Assembly: GCA_013816805.1 (NCBI GenBank)
Contig: JACDDS010000011.1
Span: 62,001 to 126,000 of the forward strand
Source of the DNA: Chitinophagales bacterium
Lineage (GTDB): Bacteria; Bacteroidota; Bacteroidia; Chitinophagales; UBA10324
Reading direction: 5' to 3'
DNA: 64,000 nt
Part shown: positions 9,889 through 18,864 of the stretch, piece after piece
Numbering within the stretch: the first letter of the stretch is position 1
Layout: every line of letters starts with the position of its first letter
The notes under the pieces: generated by a model
The model's input: the letters and a program-made list of their open reading frames with translations, nothing else
Database searches by the model: none
What the model was told of the DNA's origin: nothing
Program-made: the position numbers and the translations under genes

Positions 9889-10344
9889 ATGGAAATTGGC
9901 TCTAACGCCCCATTGTTTAAGGGAAAAGATCAGGACGGGAATGTGATTGCGCTCTCAGATCTAAAAGGAAAAAAGGTGATCTTATATTTTTACCCTGAAG
10001 ATGATACCCCTACCTGCACTCAGGAGGCCTGTAATCTTCGGGATAATTATCACGTATTAAAGGAAAGAGGATTTGAAATACTTGGAGTAAGTCCTGATGA
10101 TATCAAAAATCATCAAAAATTCCGGCATAAGTTTAAACTGCCATTTTCCTTAATCTCAGACCCGGAAAAAAAAATTATAGAGGCTTATGGTGTTTGGGGG
10201 CCGAAGAATATGTTTGGTCATAAATACATGGGAGTATTACGGCATACTTTTGTTATTGATGAAAAAGGAAGAATTGAAAAAATTTTTAAGAAGGTTCGGA
10301 GCAATATTCATACTGATCAGATATTAAAAAGCTATGCTCAGTGA
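9889..10344 (+). CDS. bcp: Thioredoxin-dependent thiol peroxidase (Bcp/PrxQ)
   Basis: This is a one-domain peroxiredoxin of the Bcp/PrxQ class, which reduces hydrogen and organic peroxides in the cytoplasm using thioredoxin. The active site reads YPEDDTPTCTQEACNLRD, with peroxidatic C43 and a resolving C48 five residues later, the atypical 2-Cys PrxQ pattern. Its 151 residues match the family, and the C-terminal RHTFVIDEKGRIEKIF is also typical. It starts 4 bp after the M23 peptidase gene and is probably co-transcribed with it. Confidence 0.95.
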   Translation: MEIGSNAPLFKGKDQDGNVIALSDLKGKKVILYFYPEDDTPTCTQEACNLRDNYHVLKERGFEILGVSPDDIKNHQKFRHKFKLPFSLISDPEKKIIEAYGVWGPKNMFGHKYMGVLRHTFVIDEKGRIEKIFKKVRSNIHTDQILKSYAQ

Positions 10345-10422
10345 AAGAAATTCAAATAAATGAACCCAACGGATTATTTTCGCTCCCGATAATTTAGGGG
10401 TTACAACTAACAAACTCTAACA

Positions 10423-11265
10423 ATGCGTAAATTAAAATTTGCTATAATATCGACTGTCTTATGTGGTCTTTTATTCGTTCAGATTCAGGAAGTCCATACA
10501 CAATCGGCGCTACCTCCTGCGGGCAAAACCGGCGCTCCGGGTGAAACTACCTGTGGTGAAGTTGCCTGCCACAATACTACTCCTAACACCGGGCCGGGTA
10601 ATGTGGCTATTTCTTTTAGCAGCAGTACAGCTTCCTATATCCCTGATACCACTTACCAGCTAACCGTAACTGTTTCTCAAGCTGATATTCACAAATTCGG
10701 CTTTGAAGCCACCGCCATTGATAGTATTGGCAACAGGGCCGGCAATTTCTCCTTAATAGATTTGACCAATACCTCTCTTCCTCTTGGCGGTTTTCAAGGC
10801 CGTCAGTATGTAGGTCATCGGTTTGCAAGCGCCGTAAATACATGGACCGTTAATTGGACTGCACCCGATCATAACATGGGTCCTGTTACCTTCTATGCCG
10901 CGGGAAATGCCGCCAATGGCAACATTCAAAATACCGGTGATGAAATTTATACTTCCTCTATGGAAATTGCGGGAGAATTTGGAACTGCCGCTTTAAGTCC
11001 TTCTAATAGTTCTGTTCCCTTTCAGATCGTAAATCCGGCACTTAATGCGATTGATATAAAATACCAGTTAAATGCTACAGGCCCGGTAACTATTTTTCTT
11101 TATGATGAAACCGGCCGGTTAATTCAGCAATTGTGGAATGGGGAAGAAGTAAAAGGTCTTCAAACGCATTCTTTTCCAGTCAGAACGTTTGTTAATCCAG
11201 GGGTATACCTTTTACAATTGAACATTAGAAACAATAGCCACAGTGAAAAAATATTTATACAATAA
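10423..11265 (+). CDS. Choice-of-anchor V (Reeler-like) exported protein with T9SS sorting domain
   Basis: This secreted protein of 280 residues begins with a signal peptide (cleavage near VHTQS, residue 27). Just after it is GKTGAPGETTCGEVACHNTT, the conserved opening of choice-of-anchor V proteins. In relatives this segment often contains a CxxCH haem motif; here it is C-x4-CH. A beta-sandwich domain follows (DTTYQLTVTVSQ, HKFGFEATAID). The end has a T9SS type A sorting domain (VTIFLYDETGRLIQQL, PGVYLLQL, EKIFIQ), so export to the cell surface by the gliding/Por machinery is inferred. It heads a run of four exported-protein genes (10423-13361). Confidence 0.82.
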   Translation: MRKLKFAIISTVLCGLLFVQIQEVHTQSALPPAGKTGAPGETTCGEVACHNTTPNTGPGNVAISFSSSTASYIPDTTYQLTVTVSQADIHKFGFEATAIDSIGNRAGNFSLIDLTNTSLPLGGFQGRQYVGHRFASAVNTWTVNWTAPDHNMGPVTFYAAGNAANGNIQNTGDEIYTSSMEIAGEFGTAALSPSNSSVPFQIVNPALNAIDIKYQLNATGPVTIFLYDETGRLIQQLWNGEEVKGLQTHSFPVRTFVNPGVYLLQLNIRNNSHSEKIFIQ

Positions 11266-11285
11266 CAACTACCATTTTGTTAGCT

Positions 11286-11690
11286 ATGAAACGATTGATA
11301 ATGATTGCGGCGGCAGTATCGGTAATTACGTCATTTTTTATAATTGATGGATGTTCTTTTGAGAAAGCTGAAGTAGCAGTACCGGGTGATACTTGTCTCC
11401 TTGCAGGCGATACCGTTTCATATAAAAATGATATAGTTCCTATACTTGAAACTTATTGTAATAATCCGGACTACGGAAGCTGCCACCAGTCGATTGATAA
11501 TAATGGTTCGGGTTTTGATTATACCATCTATAGCGGAATTAAAATAGAAGTAGATAACAATCAATTACGAAGCCGTGTAATAGAACAGAAAAATATGCCT
11601 CCATCAAATTCAGCAGGCCCACAAAGCCTGACTGCATGCGATCTAAAGAAAATTGATGCATGGATTAACCTGGGAGGCCCCGAAAATTAA
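11286..11690 (+). CDS. Small lipoprotein, cytochrome c-like domain
   Basis: The 134-residue protein has a signal and lipobox ending at IDGC, so it is a likely lipoprotein. NDIVPILETYCNNPDYGSCH resembles the start of c-type cytochrome domains found in Bacteroidota and Planctomycetes (normally VxPIL...CxxCH). Here the cysteines are separated by seven residues. A later NMPPS stretch supplies the methionine typical of the distal haem ligand, and the end (CDLKKIDAWINLGGP) also fits such domains. The open frame could start at a TTG at 11277, but ATG 11286 puts the signal peptide at the right place. Haem binding is inferred from homology, not proven by a standard motif. Confidence 0.7.
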   Translation: MKRLIMIAAAVSVITSFFIIDGCSFEKAEVAVPGDTCLLAGDTVSYKNDIVPILETYCNNPDYGSCHQSIDNNGSGFDYTIYSGIKIEVDNNQLRSRVIEQKNMPPSNSAGPQSLTACDLKKIDAWINLGGPEN

Positions 11691-11737
11691 TTGTTTCCAA
11701 TACTGTTATTGCAATTATTCAACTTAAATCTTTTTAA

Positions 11738-12292
11738 ATGAAAATGATTATTGTATTCCTGTGCCTCATAGGAAGTTATTTCCGGGCATCTTCACAGGAC
11801 GTTCTTGTTAGTACCAATGGTTCTATTTCTTTTTTCTCAGAAACTCCCATTGAAAATATCGATGCTACCAGCAGCCAGGTGATAGGAGCCTTAAACGTGA
11901 AAACCAAGAGTATTTTTTTTAAAGTGCCTATGAAAACCTTTGAGTTTAAAAAAGCATTAATGCAGGAACACTTTAATGAAAACTATATCGAGAGTGATAA
12001 GTATCCTTATTCGACTTTTAACGGTTCCATTAATGAGGATATCGATTTGACAAAGGAAGGAACCTACCAGGTAACTGCTACCGGTAAGCTAAATATACAT
12101 GGCGTAGAAAAAGAACGTACCATTCCCGGAACGATAGTGGTAAGTGCTGGCCAGATCGAAATTAATTGTGCTTTCGATACTAAGGTGGTGGATCACCAGA
12201 TAAAGATCCCAACGGTAGTAGTGCAACATATTGCTGAAGTAGTAAATGTAAAAGTTCATTCAGTAATGACGCCAATCAAATCGGAGAGGTAA
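11738..12292 (+). CDS. YceI family exported protein
   Basis: This is a YceI-like lipocalin-fold protein with a signal peptide (MKMIIVFLCLIGSYFRASSQ). YceI folds bind isoprenoid chains such as polyprenyl or quinone-like lipids. The body shows the family order: GSISFFSETPIENIDATSSQ near residue 28, MQEHFNENYIESDKYPYSTF at about 70-90, TATGKLNIHGVEKERTIPGT at about 115-135 and the final VNVKVHSVMTPI strand. Its 184 residues match the usual length. It sits between the cytochrome-like lipoprotein gene and the DUF5777 gene, and a strong hairpin follows it. Confidence 0.88.
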   Translation: MKMIIVFLCLIGSYFRASSQDVLVSTNGSISFFSETPIENIDATSSQVIGALNVKTKSIFFKVPMKTFEFKKALMQEHFNENYIESDKYPYSTFNGSINEDIDLTKEGTYQVTATGKLNIHGVEKERTIPGTIVVSAGQIEINCAFDTKVVDHQIKIPTVVVQHIAEVVNVKVHSVMTPIKSER

Positions 12293-12311
12293 ATTTTATT
12301 CTTCACTCATG

Positions 12312-12344
12312 AAACCCTCATGCGTTTTATATACATGAGGGTTT
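12312..12344 (+). terminator. Intrinsic terminator-like hairpin
   Basis: An 11-bp perfect stem (AAACCCTCATG, 12312-12322, pairing with CATGAGGGTTT, 12334-12344) with an 11-nt loop is followed by ACTTTTAAT. It lies 20 bp after the YceI stop codon and probably ends that transcript, so the DUF5777 gene may have its own promoter. Confidence 0.7.
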
Positions 12345-12413
12345 ACTTTTAATAAAATAAATCGACCTTCATCTCTTAAACTTTATTAGTGCATTTATGT
12401 TAAATCAATCATC

Positions 12414-13361
12414 ATGAGAAAAAATATTACTTTTTGTCTGTGTTTCATTTTTTTAATAGTACATGCTGCTTTTTCACAACAGGATTTGTCTGCTATTGTT
12501 GATGAGAATGCACCTAAGGAACCCTCTGAAAGGGTATCAGCTACATTTAAAGGTTACAAAATCATCAATGCTCAAACAATAGAAACAGCTAAAAAGCGTA
12601 ACCTGTTTTTTAATATTGCCCATCGCTTTGGTGATATCGGCGGGATTGGAGGCGGGGCCCATTCTTTATATGGATTTGATGTATCAACGGACATTGTTTT
12701 TTCTTTTGACTACGGTATTACGGATAACCTGCAAATAGGTATCGGTCGCGCAAAAGGGATCCAGCCTTACACAGAGCTTTATGATGGAAATATAAAATAT
12801 AAATTACTGGAGCAGACCGTTGATGATAAAATGCCTGTAAGTGTTTCATTGTATGGAATTGCAGGTATATCAGGACGGAGGCCCTCCATAGATACCACTT
12901 CCGATGCAGCATTTGATGACCTGACTCAACGGACTTCTTATGTAACACAGGCTATTATTGCCCGAAAATTTTCTCAACGTATTTCATTTGAAGTTTTACC
13001 AACCTGGGTTCACCGGAATTATGTGATTTTTGGTGATAAGAATGATTTTTTCTCCCTGGGAATAGGCGGAAGAGCAAAACTCACCAAGCGCTTTGCATTG
13101 ATTTTCGATTACTTTCATAATTTTTCTTCTTTCCAGGAAGATGCAGTGGATGCTAATGGTAAAACTGTTTTTTTTGATCCATTGTCCGTAGGTGTAGAAA
13201 TAGAAACAGGGGGTCATGTATTCACGCTCAGCTTTACCAACAGCACCGGTATCCTGGAAAATTCCTGGCTGCCAGAAACCCGTTCTAACTGGCTTGATGG
13301 ACAATTCCGTTTCGGTTTTAATATTTCAAGAAATTTTGTGATTGGAGGAAAAAGCTGGTAG
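12414..13361 (+). CDS. DUF5777 family outer-membrane beta-barrel protein
   Basis: The 315-residue protein has a signal peptide (cleavage near AFSQQ) and alternates hydrophobic and polar residues in the way of an outer-membrane barrel. Recognisable DUF5777 segments are FKGYKIINAQTIETAKKRNL, FNIAHRFGDIGGIGGG near residues 66-85, and ITDNLQIGIGRAKG. A hydrophobic, aromatic terminal strand ends in GGKSW. Function is unknown. The family is typically found near YceI-like and cytochrome-like proteins in Bacteroidota, as here, which suggests a role linked to periplasmic redox or lipid binding. That link is inference only. Confidence 0.85.
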   Translation: MRKNITFCLCFIFLIVHAAFSQQDLSAIVDENAPKEPSERVSATFKGYKIINAQTIETAKKRNLFFNIAHRFGDIGGIGGGAHSLYGFDVSTDIVFSFDYGITDNLQIGIGRAKGIQPYTELYDGNIKYKLLEQTVDDKMPVSVSLYGIAGISGRRPSIDTTSDAAFDDLTQRTSYVTQAIIARKFSQRISFEVLPTWVHRNYVIFGDKNDFFSLGIGGRAKLTKRFALIFDYFHNFSSFQEDAVDANGKTVFFDPLSVGVEIETGGHVFTLSFTNSTGILENSWLPETRSNWLDGQFRFGFNISRNFVIGGKSW

Positions 13362-13429
13362 GGTAATTTTAATCAGTAGTTTTGTCAATCTGCTATATAG
13401 CTGCAAGTTATTCAAGTTAATTATGCCAG

Positions 13430-14200
13430 ATGGTTATTCCTTTACCAGAAGGATCTTATACTGTAAATGCCTCCAAAGAATTTGTTCAATATGATTCTGA
13501 TAAAGACAATCTAAAGGATCGGGCTGCTTCCTTGCTGGTGGATATAGTTCCTTTTCTGATAGCCACATCGCAGGATTTAATTGTAGTTGATCCGGGTCTG
13601 GGGTTGTTAAATTCAAAAGGAGAATATCATATTCAGGAAAATATAGCTATGCATGGCCATTCTGTTGATGATGTCTCAATAGTATTGCTCAGCCATTTAC
13701 ACAAAGATCACGCGGGTGGAATTAGCTATGGAAGAGAGAATGCATTTAATCTGATGTTTCCAAAAGCAAAATATTACTGCCAGGAAAAAGAAATGGAGTA
13801 TGCTTTTACTAAAAAAAACTCTCCTTCATTTCTCCCTGACCGGCTTCACTATTTAAAACGCACTTCAAACCTGGAGCTTATAAATGGAAATGGCAAAATC
13901 GGTAATGATATTCAATATGAAATCAGTGGTGGTCATACACCTTTTCACCAGGTTTTTTTGATTGAATCTGATCAACAGAAACTTTTTTTTGGAGGCGATG
14001 TGCTTCCGCAACCTTCTCAGCTACAGCGAAAATTTATTGCTAAATATGACTATGATGGAAAGGCCGCCTCTGCAAAAAGAATAGAATACGGCAACCGGGC
14101 CTTTGCAGAAAATTGGATATGCCTGTTTTTTCATTCAGCAACCATATCAATGGCGAGAGTAAAAGAAAAAAATAGCAAGTTTCTTATTGAAAAAGTTTAG
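13430..14200 (+). CDS. MBL-fold metallohydrolase
   Basis: This is a soluble metallo-beta-lactamase-fold hydrolase of 256 residues without a signal peptide. The zinc motif HLHKDHAGG begins near residue 89. A second metal histidine lies in SGGHTPFHQ near residue 167, and the bridging aspartate in FGGDVLPQ near residue 188. The final histidine is probably that of LFFHS near residue 238. The substrate is not readable; lactonases and glyoxalase-like enzymes share this layout. The start at 13430 is preferred because an ATG at 13423 is in another frame. Confidence 0.85.
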   Translation: MVIPLPEGSYTVNASKEFVQYDSDKDNLKDRAASLLVDIVPFLIATSQDLIVVDPGLGLLNSKGEYHIQENIAMHGHSVDDVSIVLLSHLHKDHAGGISYGRENAFNLMFPKAKYYCQEKEMEYAFTKKNSPSFLPDRLHYLKRTSNLELINGNGKIGNDIQYEISGGHTPFHQVFLIESDQQKLFFGGDVLPQPSQLQRKFIAKYDYDGKAASAKRIEYGNRAFAENWICLFFHSATISMARVKEKNSKFLIEKV

Positions 14201-14281
14201 CAATGCAAAGCTGATTGTTTAATGATGACAAGTGTAGAACAGGAGCCAATTAAATTAGAGTACATGTATGTATGGTTCCAA

Positions 14282-15232
14282 CTATCCGTGTTTATTCTTA
14301 TAATAGCCGTCGTTACTTTGAAGCATCGTATACAATATGCCTTCTTTTAATGCATAATCCGACTGCATTATTTTCGTAATATTTAATTTCTCAATTACAT
14401 ATTGAATAAGAATAGCCGCCACCACCATCATTTCCGCCCGGAAAACTATTAAACCTTTAATTTTTTTTCTTTCAGCCAGATCTTTGCTGAGTAAATCTTT
14501 ATAAATTTTATAGAATTGATCCACATCAATCCCGAAAGAAGGATTTGTTCGGAATATTTTGGGTGCGATGTTGGTAGAGATCATGCTGGCTATGGAATCA
14601 AAAGAACCGGAAGCTCCAATGAGCTGTATCACATTAAACCGGCTTGCTGCTGTGGTTAATGGACGAAGCTCTTTTTCAAGGTAGGCTATAATGTGTTTGA
14701 CCTCCTTTTCTGTTATAGGCTCTGTTGTATGAAACCTTTGCTTTAATTCCGAGGCTCCGAGTGGAAAGCTTTGCTTCCAGAAAATGCTTTCGCTGTTGGC
14801 CAAAATAAATTCAGTGCTTCCACCGCCAATATCCATTAACAGCGAAGTTTCATGGTTCATTTGTACAGCTTGTTTTACGCCCAGATAGATTAACCCGGCT
14901 TCCTCATCGCCGGATATTTTCCTGAAATCCATTGGGCAAATGCTTTTAGCCGCTTCAATGAATTCATCTCCATTTATTGCCTTTCGGATAGCCGCTGTCC
15001 CAACCGCAACAATTCTATCAGGGTTGTATCGGTCTATCACCTGTTTATATTTTTTTAACTGAGCTAATCCACGTCGAAAAGGAGAGGGTCCTATTTTATC
15101 TAATCCATCCTCACCAAGCTTCACAAATTCTTCAGCCTTATAAACAACTTCGAAAGAAGAAGCGGAGACAGAAACAATCAACAGGTGGAACGTATTTGTA
15201 CCCAAATCCAGGATTGCCCGGTACGGATTCAT
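14282..15232 (-). CDS. Ppx/GppA family phosphatase
   Basis: This is an exopolyphosphatase/guanosine pentaphosphatase-type enzyme of the actin/hsp70-like ATPase fold. The phosphate-1 motif is AILDLGTNTFHLLI near residue 5, and the phosphate-2 motif is LLMDIGGGSTEFIL near residue 135. Its 316 residues match the short form, which has the Ppx/GppA N-terminal domain but no HD-like C-terminal domain. It cannot be told from sequence whether polyphosphate or pppGpp is preferred. It is transcribed convergently with the MBL gene and divergently from the Rieske gene. Confidence 0.92.
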   Translation of the reverse strand: MNPYRAILDLGTNTFHLLIVSVSASSFEVVYKAEEFVKLGEDGLDKIGPSPFRRGLAQLKKYKQVIDRYNPDRIVAVGTAAIRKAINGDEFIEAAKSICPMDFRKISGDEEAGLIYLGVKQAVQMNHETSLLMDIGGGSTEFILANSESIFWKQSFPLGASELKQRFHTTEPITEKEVKHIIAYLEKELRPLTTAASRFNVIQLIGASGSFDSIASMISTNIAPKIFRTNPSFGIDVDQFYKIYKDLLSKDLAERKKIKGLIVFRAEMMVVAAILIQYVIEKLNITKIMQSDYALKEGILYTMLQSNDGYYKNKHG

Positions 15233-15354
15233 AATAAATGTAAATTAATTATAGAGACTGGGTGTTTCCACCTTACCGGTATCATATTTTTTAGATTTGA
15301 AGGCAAGTATCAGAATGGGAAAATAGTTACATTTCGAAAAAAAAAGAACTCTTT

Positions 15355-15804
15355 ATGGACCATATTACCAGGCGCAATTTTTTAAAGCTTTCTGGAACTG
15401 TGGGTGCATGTGCTTGTGGCATAGGTGCATTCTCATTAATTGAAAGCTGCTCCACCACTGGCAAGTCGGTTGCAACAGCAAAACCAAACATCACTGAAAC
15501 TGCCGACCAGCTTTTTTTTCCTAAGTCCATGGTTTCGGAAAAAGGATATATGCTCATTCAATCCCGCAGGTTTAAAGAACCAATATTTGCAACCCTTAAC
15601 ACTGATGGAAGCTATACCGCTGTTCGCTTGTTATGTACGCATAAAGGCTGTACACTGCACCCTGCCCAGGGGAAATTACTCTGCCCATGTCATGGTTCAG
15701 AATTCACAGTGGATGGAGCGGTAACAAAAGGCCCGGCAAAAACAGATCTCGAAAAATATTCTGTCACTTCAGATGAAACCAACGTATACATTCACTTTGC
15801 ATAA
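15355..15804 (+). CDS. Rieske 2Fe-2S protein with Tat-type signal
   Basis: This is an exported Rieske iron-sulfur protein of 149 residues. The cluster ligands are C94 and H96 (CTHKGC) and C110 and H113 (CPCHGSEF), with C99 and C112 placed for the stabilising disulfide. The N-terminus reads ITRRNFLKLSG, a twin-arginine signal, followed by a hydrophobic stretch and a possible lipobox at LIESC. It could serve in a periplasmic electron-transfer chain, but the bc1 or alternative complex III partners are not nearby. It starts about 120 bp from the divergent Ppx/GppA start. Confidence 0.9.
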   Translation: MDHITRRNFLKLSGTVGACACGIGAFSLIESCSTTGKSVATAKPNITETADQLFFPKSMVSEKGYMLIQSRRFKEPIFATLNTDGSYTAVRLLCTHKGCTLHPAQGKLLCPCHGSEFTVDGAVTKGPAKTDLEKYSVTSDETNVYIHFA

Positions 15805-15828
15805 TCACACCAATCTTTAAGGCAATTT

Positions 15829-16701
15829 GTGAAGAATAAACCAGCTCTTTATGATTGGCTTATGCTGATTGTGCTTTCGCTTATCTGGGGCAGCTCTTTC
15901 ATATTGATGAAAAAAGGCTTGGAGGTATTTGCTGCACCACAGGTAGCCGCCCTTCGTGTCATAATTACCGCTTTGATACTTGTTCCATTCGCATTTCTAA
16001 GAAGAAATGAGGTTCCAATTGCTAAAATTAAAGTGATTTTTATACAAGGGCTTTTCGGCAATTTTATTCCTGCCTTTTTATTCACTGCAGCTCAGCAACA
16101 TATTGAAAGTTCACTTGCAGGCATTCTAAATTCGCTGAGTCCTGTCTTTGTTTTTATTCTAGGGATCTTCCTCTTTAACACTAAATACAATTGGAAGAAT
16201 ATAACAGGTTTGAGCATTGCCTTTGCAGGTGTAATTGTATTAATGCTTTTTCAAACGGGAAAAGATACGATGTCCGGGGGCTGGTATGGTTTACTGATTG
16301 TAATGGCAACACTCTGTTATGGCATCAGCGCTAACATTATAAAGAAGTATTTGGCTGATGTGCGACCCCTAACTATTGTAACATTTGCTTTTATGACGTT
16401 GCTTTTCCCGGCTTTAATCTGTTTGTCTTTTTCAAATGTCGGAGAAAGCTTTCAGGAAGGAAAAAATACTTATACCGCTCTGGGTTATATTTCCATATTA
16501 GCAATTGGCGGATCAGCACTTTCTTCTGTAATCTACAATAAGCTGATCCAGCGCACCACAGCATTATTTGCCGCATCAGTTACCTACCTGATGCCAGTTG
16601 TAGCCTTATTCTGGGGATTTGTAGCGGGTGAAACCATTAGTAGCATAGATTTTTATGGAATGGCTTTAATATTTTGCGGAGTATATTTAGTAAGCAGGTA
16701 A
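15829..16701 (+). CDS. EamA/DMT-superfamily transporter
   Basis: This is a ten-helix inner-membrane transporter of the drug/metabolite superfamily, with two EamA halves (about residues 12-140 and 150-290). Typical features are LIWGSSFILMKKGLE in the first half, LNSLSPVFVFILG near residue 105, and the repeat of that pattern (VTYLMPVVALFWGF) near residue 248. It starts with GTG at 15829, 25 bp after the Rieske stop; no ATG is placed suitably. The substrate is unknown. Confidence 0.9.
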   Translation: MKNKPALYDWLMLIVLSLIWGSSFILMKKGLEVFAAPQVAALRVIITALILVPFAFLRRNEVPIAKIKVIFIQGLFGNFIPAFLFTAAQQHIESSLAGILNSLSPVFVFILGIFLFNTKYNWKNITGLSIAFAGVIVLMLFQTGKDTMSGGWYGLLIVMATLCYGISANIIKKYLADVRPLTIVTFAFMTLLFPALICLSFSNVGESFQEGKNTYTALGYISILAIGGSALSSVIYNKLIQRTTALFAASVTYLMPVVALFWGFVAGETISSIDFYGMALIFCGVYLVSR

Positions 16702-16708
16702 CATGATG

Positions 16709-16722
16709 TCCTGTTTTCAGGA
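16709..16722 (+). terminator. Weak hairpin after EamA gene
   Basis: A 5-bp stem (TCCTG/CAGGA, loop TTTT) is followed by an AT-rich tract soon after the transporter stop. The stem is short, so termination is only a possibility. Confidence 0.25.
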
Positions 16723-16829
16723 TTTATTATAATAATTTTATTAATAAGTAAGTTTTAGCCAAAAATAATTGTGTGTGATTGAGCAAATGCAGAATTGAAT
16801 TCTATGCACTTTCGCGATAAAAGAATAAC

Positions 16830-18017
16830 ATGCCGCGTGTAATGCAGATATTGAATCGATTAAACATGGGGGGCATTTCCCTTAATGCAGCGATTCTCTC
16901 AAAATATCTTGCACCGGAGTATGAAACTCTTCTCGTAACCGGCATGATAGATGAAACAGAAGAAAGCTCTGATTTTTTGCTCCATAATATGGGATTAAAG
17001 CCGGTTTATATTCCGGAAATGTATCGCGCTATTGATCCATTAAGGGACCGAAAAGCATATTTTAAAATTAAGCAGCTTATAAAGGAGTTTAAGCCTGACA
17101 TCGTTCATACACATGCAGCTAAAGCCGGAACATTAGGCCGTCTTGCTGCTGCAGCGTGTAAGGTTCCTGTAATTGTGCATACATTTCATGGGCATGTATT
17201 TCATTCTTATTTTCCCGGCTGGCAAACCAGGATGTTTATTGGCATTGAACGTTTTCTGGCGGAGAAGAGCTCCTGTATTATTTCTATAAGTGAGCGCCAG
17301 CGCAGGGAATTGAGCAAGATCTATAAAATTTGCTCTCATGAAAAGATTGAGGTTGTTCCTCTTGGTTTTGACCTTTCCAGGTTTTCTGACATGAGCGGCG
17401 AAAAAAGAAAATTGTTTCGAAGCAAATATTTGGTGGATGATGATGAAATAGCAATTGTAATAGTCGGTCGCTTAGTGCCTGTAAAAAATCACGGGCTGTT
17501 TCTAAGATCTATACAAAGTGTGGCTGCACGATCAAGAAAAAAAATTCGAGCCTTTATAGTAGGTGACGGAGAGGAAAGAAAAAATCTGGAGGCCCTGGCT
17601 CAATCACTTGAACTGGATTTCACCGATTTTGAATCAGCCCCCAGGAAAGCTACCGTTACATTCACCTCGTGGATAAGGGATATCGATAACGTGTATGCCG
17701 GATCGGACGTTGTTGCGCTTACGTCCTTAAATGAAGGAACACCAATGAGCATTATTGAAGGGCTTGCAGCGGGTAAGCCTATTGTTGCTACACGGGTAGG
17801 CGGTATTACAGATATTGTTCACCCCGGACTAAATGCCCTTATTGCTCCACGAACAAGCGAAAGAGTATTTTCAAAACACCTTCTGCGCCTTGTTGATGAT
17901 GATGCATTGCGAAATAATATGGCACAATATAAAGACGGCATTATGGAGCGTTTCAATTCTTACCGGCTGGTTAAAGATATGAGTCAGATCTATTCCCAAC
18001 TACTTACTGCATCCTGA
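16830..18017 (+). CDS. Family 4 glycosyltransferase (exopolysaccharide locus)
   Basis: This is a cytoplasmic GT-B glycosyltransferase of 395 residues. The acceptor-side domain has NRLNMGGISLNAAILSKYL near residue 9 and DIVHTHAAKAGTLGRLAA near residue 91. The donor side has IVGRLVPVKNHGLF near residue 211 and the EX7E-type NEGTPMSIIEGLAAGKPIVA near residue 300. The HTHAAKAGTLGR segment resembles enzymes acting on lipid-linked sugars in capsule pathways. It opens the plus-strand polysaccharide locus, 108 bp before the export protein gene, so a role in building the repeat unit is inferred. Confidence 0.9.
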   Translation: MPRVMQILNRLNMGGISLNAAILSKYLAPEYETLLVTGMIDETEESSDFLLHNMGLKPVYIPEMYRAIDPLRDRKAYFKIKQLIKEFKPDIVHTHAAKAGTLGRLAAAACKVPVIVHTFHGHVFHSYFPGWQTRMFIGIERFLAEKSSCIISISERQRRELSKIYKICSHEKIEVVPLGFDLSRFSDMSGEKRKLFRSKYLVDDDEIAIVIVGRLVPVKNHGLFLRSIQSVAARSRKKIRAFIVGDGEERKNLEALAQSLELDFTDFESAPRKATVTFTSWIRDIDNVYAGSDVVALTSLNEGTPMSIIEGLAAGKPIVATRVGGITDIVHPGLNALIAPRTSERVFSKHLLRLVDDDALRNNMAQYKDGIMERFNSYRLVKDMSQIYSQLLTAS

Positions 18018-18125
18018 ATTTTTTTGTTTCCTTACTTTTACTAATCCAATTGACCTATGCTCGTTGCATGCGATATACGTTGGGGGGGGATTATTGAACT
18101 TTTGTTTGACAATAAATAGAATTGA

Positions 18126-18863
18126 TTGAAAAGAATTCATTGCGCACTTGTGATAATAATCTTATTTTCTTCCTGTAAGATTTTTTATCCCGACAGGTTA
18201 TTTAAAGCGGATAGGGATTTTAAGCTATCTGACTCGATGAAAGTGGCTAAAGAATACGTGATCAGATCGGGAGACCTTCTTTCTATTGGTGTATTTTCGA
18301 ATAATGGTTATGAGCTGATTGATGTGCTGGGGAAAGAGAATACTTCCTTTTCTTCTTTAAATTACATAGTAAAAGAAGATGGATTTGCATTATTACCTCT
18401 TCTTGATTCCGTTTTTCTTTCAGGAAATACTATAGGTGACGCAGAAAATTTACTGCAGAAAAAATACAGCTACTATTTCGTAAATCCATTTGTGCGCATT
18501 GAAGTAACAAACAGAAGGGTATATGTTTACCGTGGAAGGCTGGGAGCAGCAGAAATAACCCTTGATAAAGAAAATATGAACTTGCTGGAAATACTTGCAA
18601 AAGCCGGAGGTATTCCTCCAGGGGGAAGAGCAGATCACATTCGCATTTTAAGGGGAGATCTGAAAGACCCTAAAGTATTTGATATCGATCTTTCCACGGT
18701 GGAAGGTATGATGAAGGCAAATCTTAACGTGGAAGCAAATGATGTAATCTATATTCAAACCCTGCTTACTCCTAATGATGTTTTAGTTCAGATAACACCC
18801 GTGCTTACCTTGATTTCTTCTTTAATCCTGATCACTTATTCTATAATTACTCTTACCAAATAA
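18126..18863 (+). CDS. Polysaccharide export lipoprotein, Wza-like (Poly_export/SLBB)
   Basis: This is a predicted outer-membrane polysaccharide exporter of the OPX family, with 245 residues and a TTG start. A lipobox (ILFSSC) ends the signal near residue 17. The export domain starts at EYVIRSGDLLSIGVFSNNG (about residue 44), with DGFALLPLLDSVFLSGNTIG near 85. An SLBB domain follows (VYVYRGRLGAAEITLDK to ADHIRILRGD), and a C-terminal hydrophobic helix spans about 217-242. It is followed after 1 bp by the Wzc-like gene, the usual partner pair. Confidence 0.9.
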   Translation: MKRIHCALVIIILFSSCKIFYPDRLFKADRDFKLSDSMKVAKEYVIRSGDLLSIGVFSNNGYELIDVLGKENTSFSSLNYIVKEDGFALLPLLDSVFLSGNTIGDAENLLQKKYSYYFVNPFVRIEVTNRRVYVYRGRLGAAEITLDKENMNLLEILAKAGGIPPGGRADHIRILRGDLKDPKVFDIDLSTVEGMMKANLNVEANDVIYIQTLLTPNDVLVQITPVLTLISSLILITYSIITLTK

Positions 18864-18864
18864 G

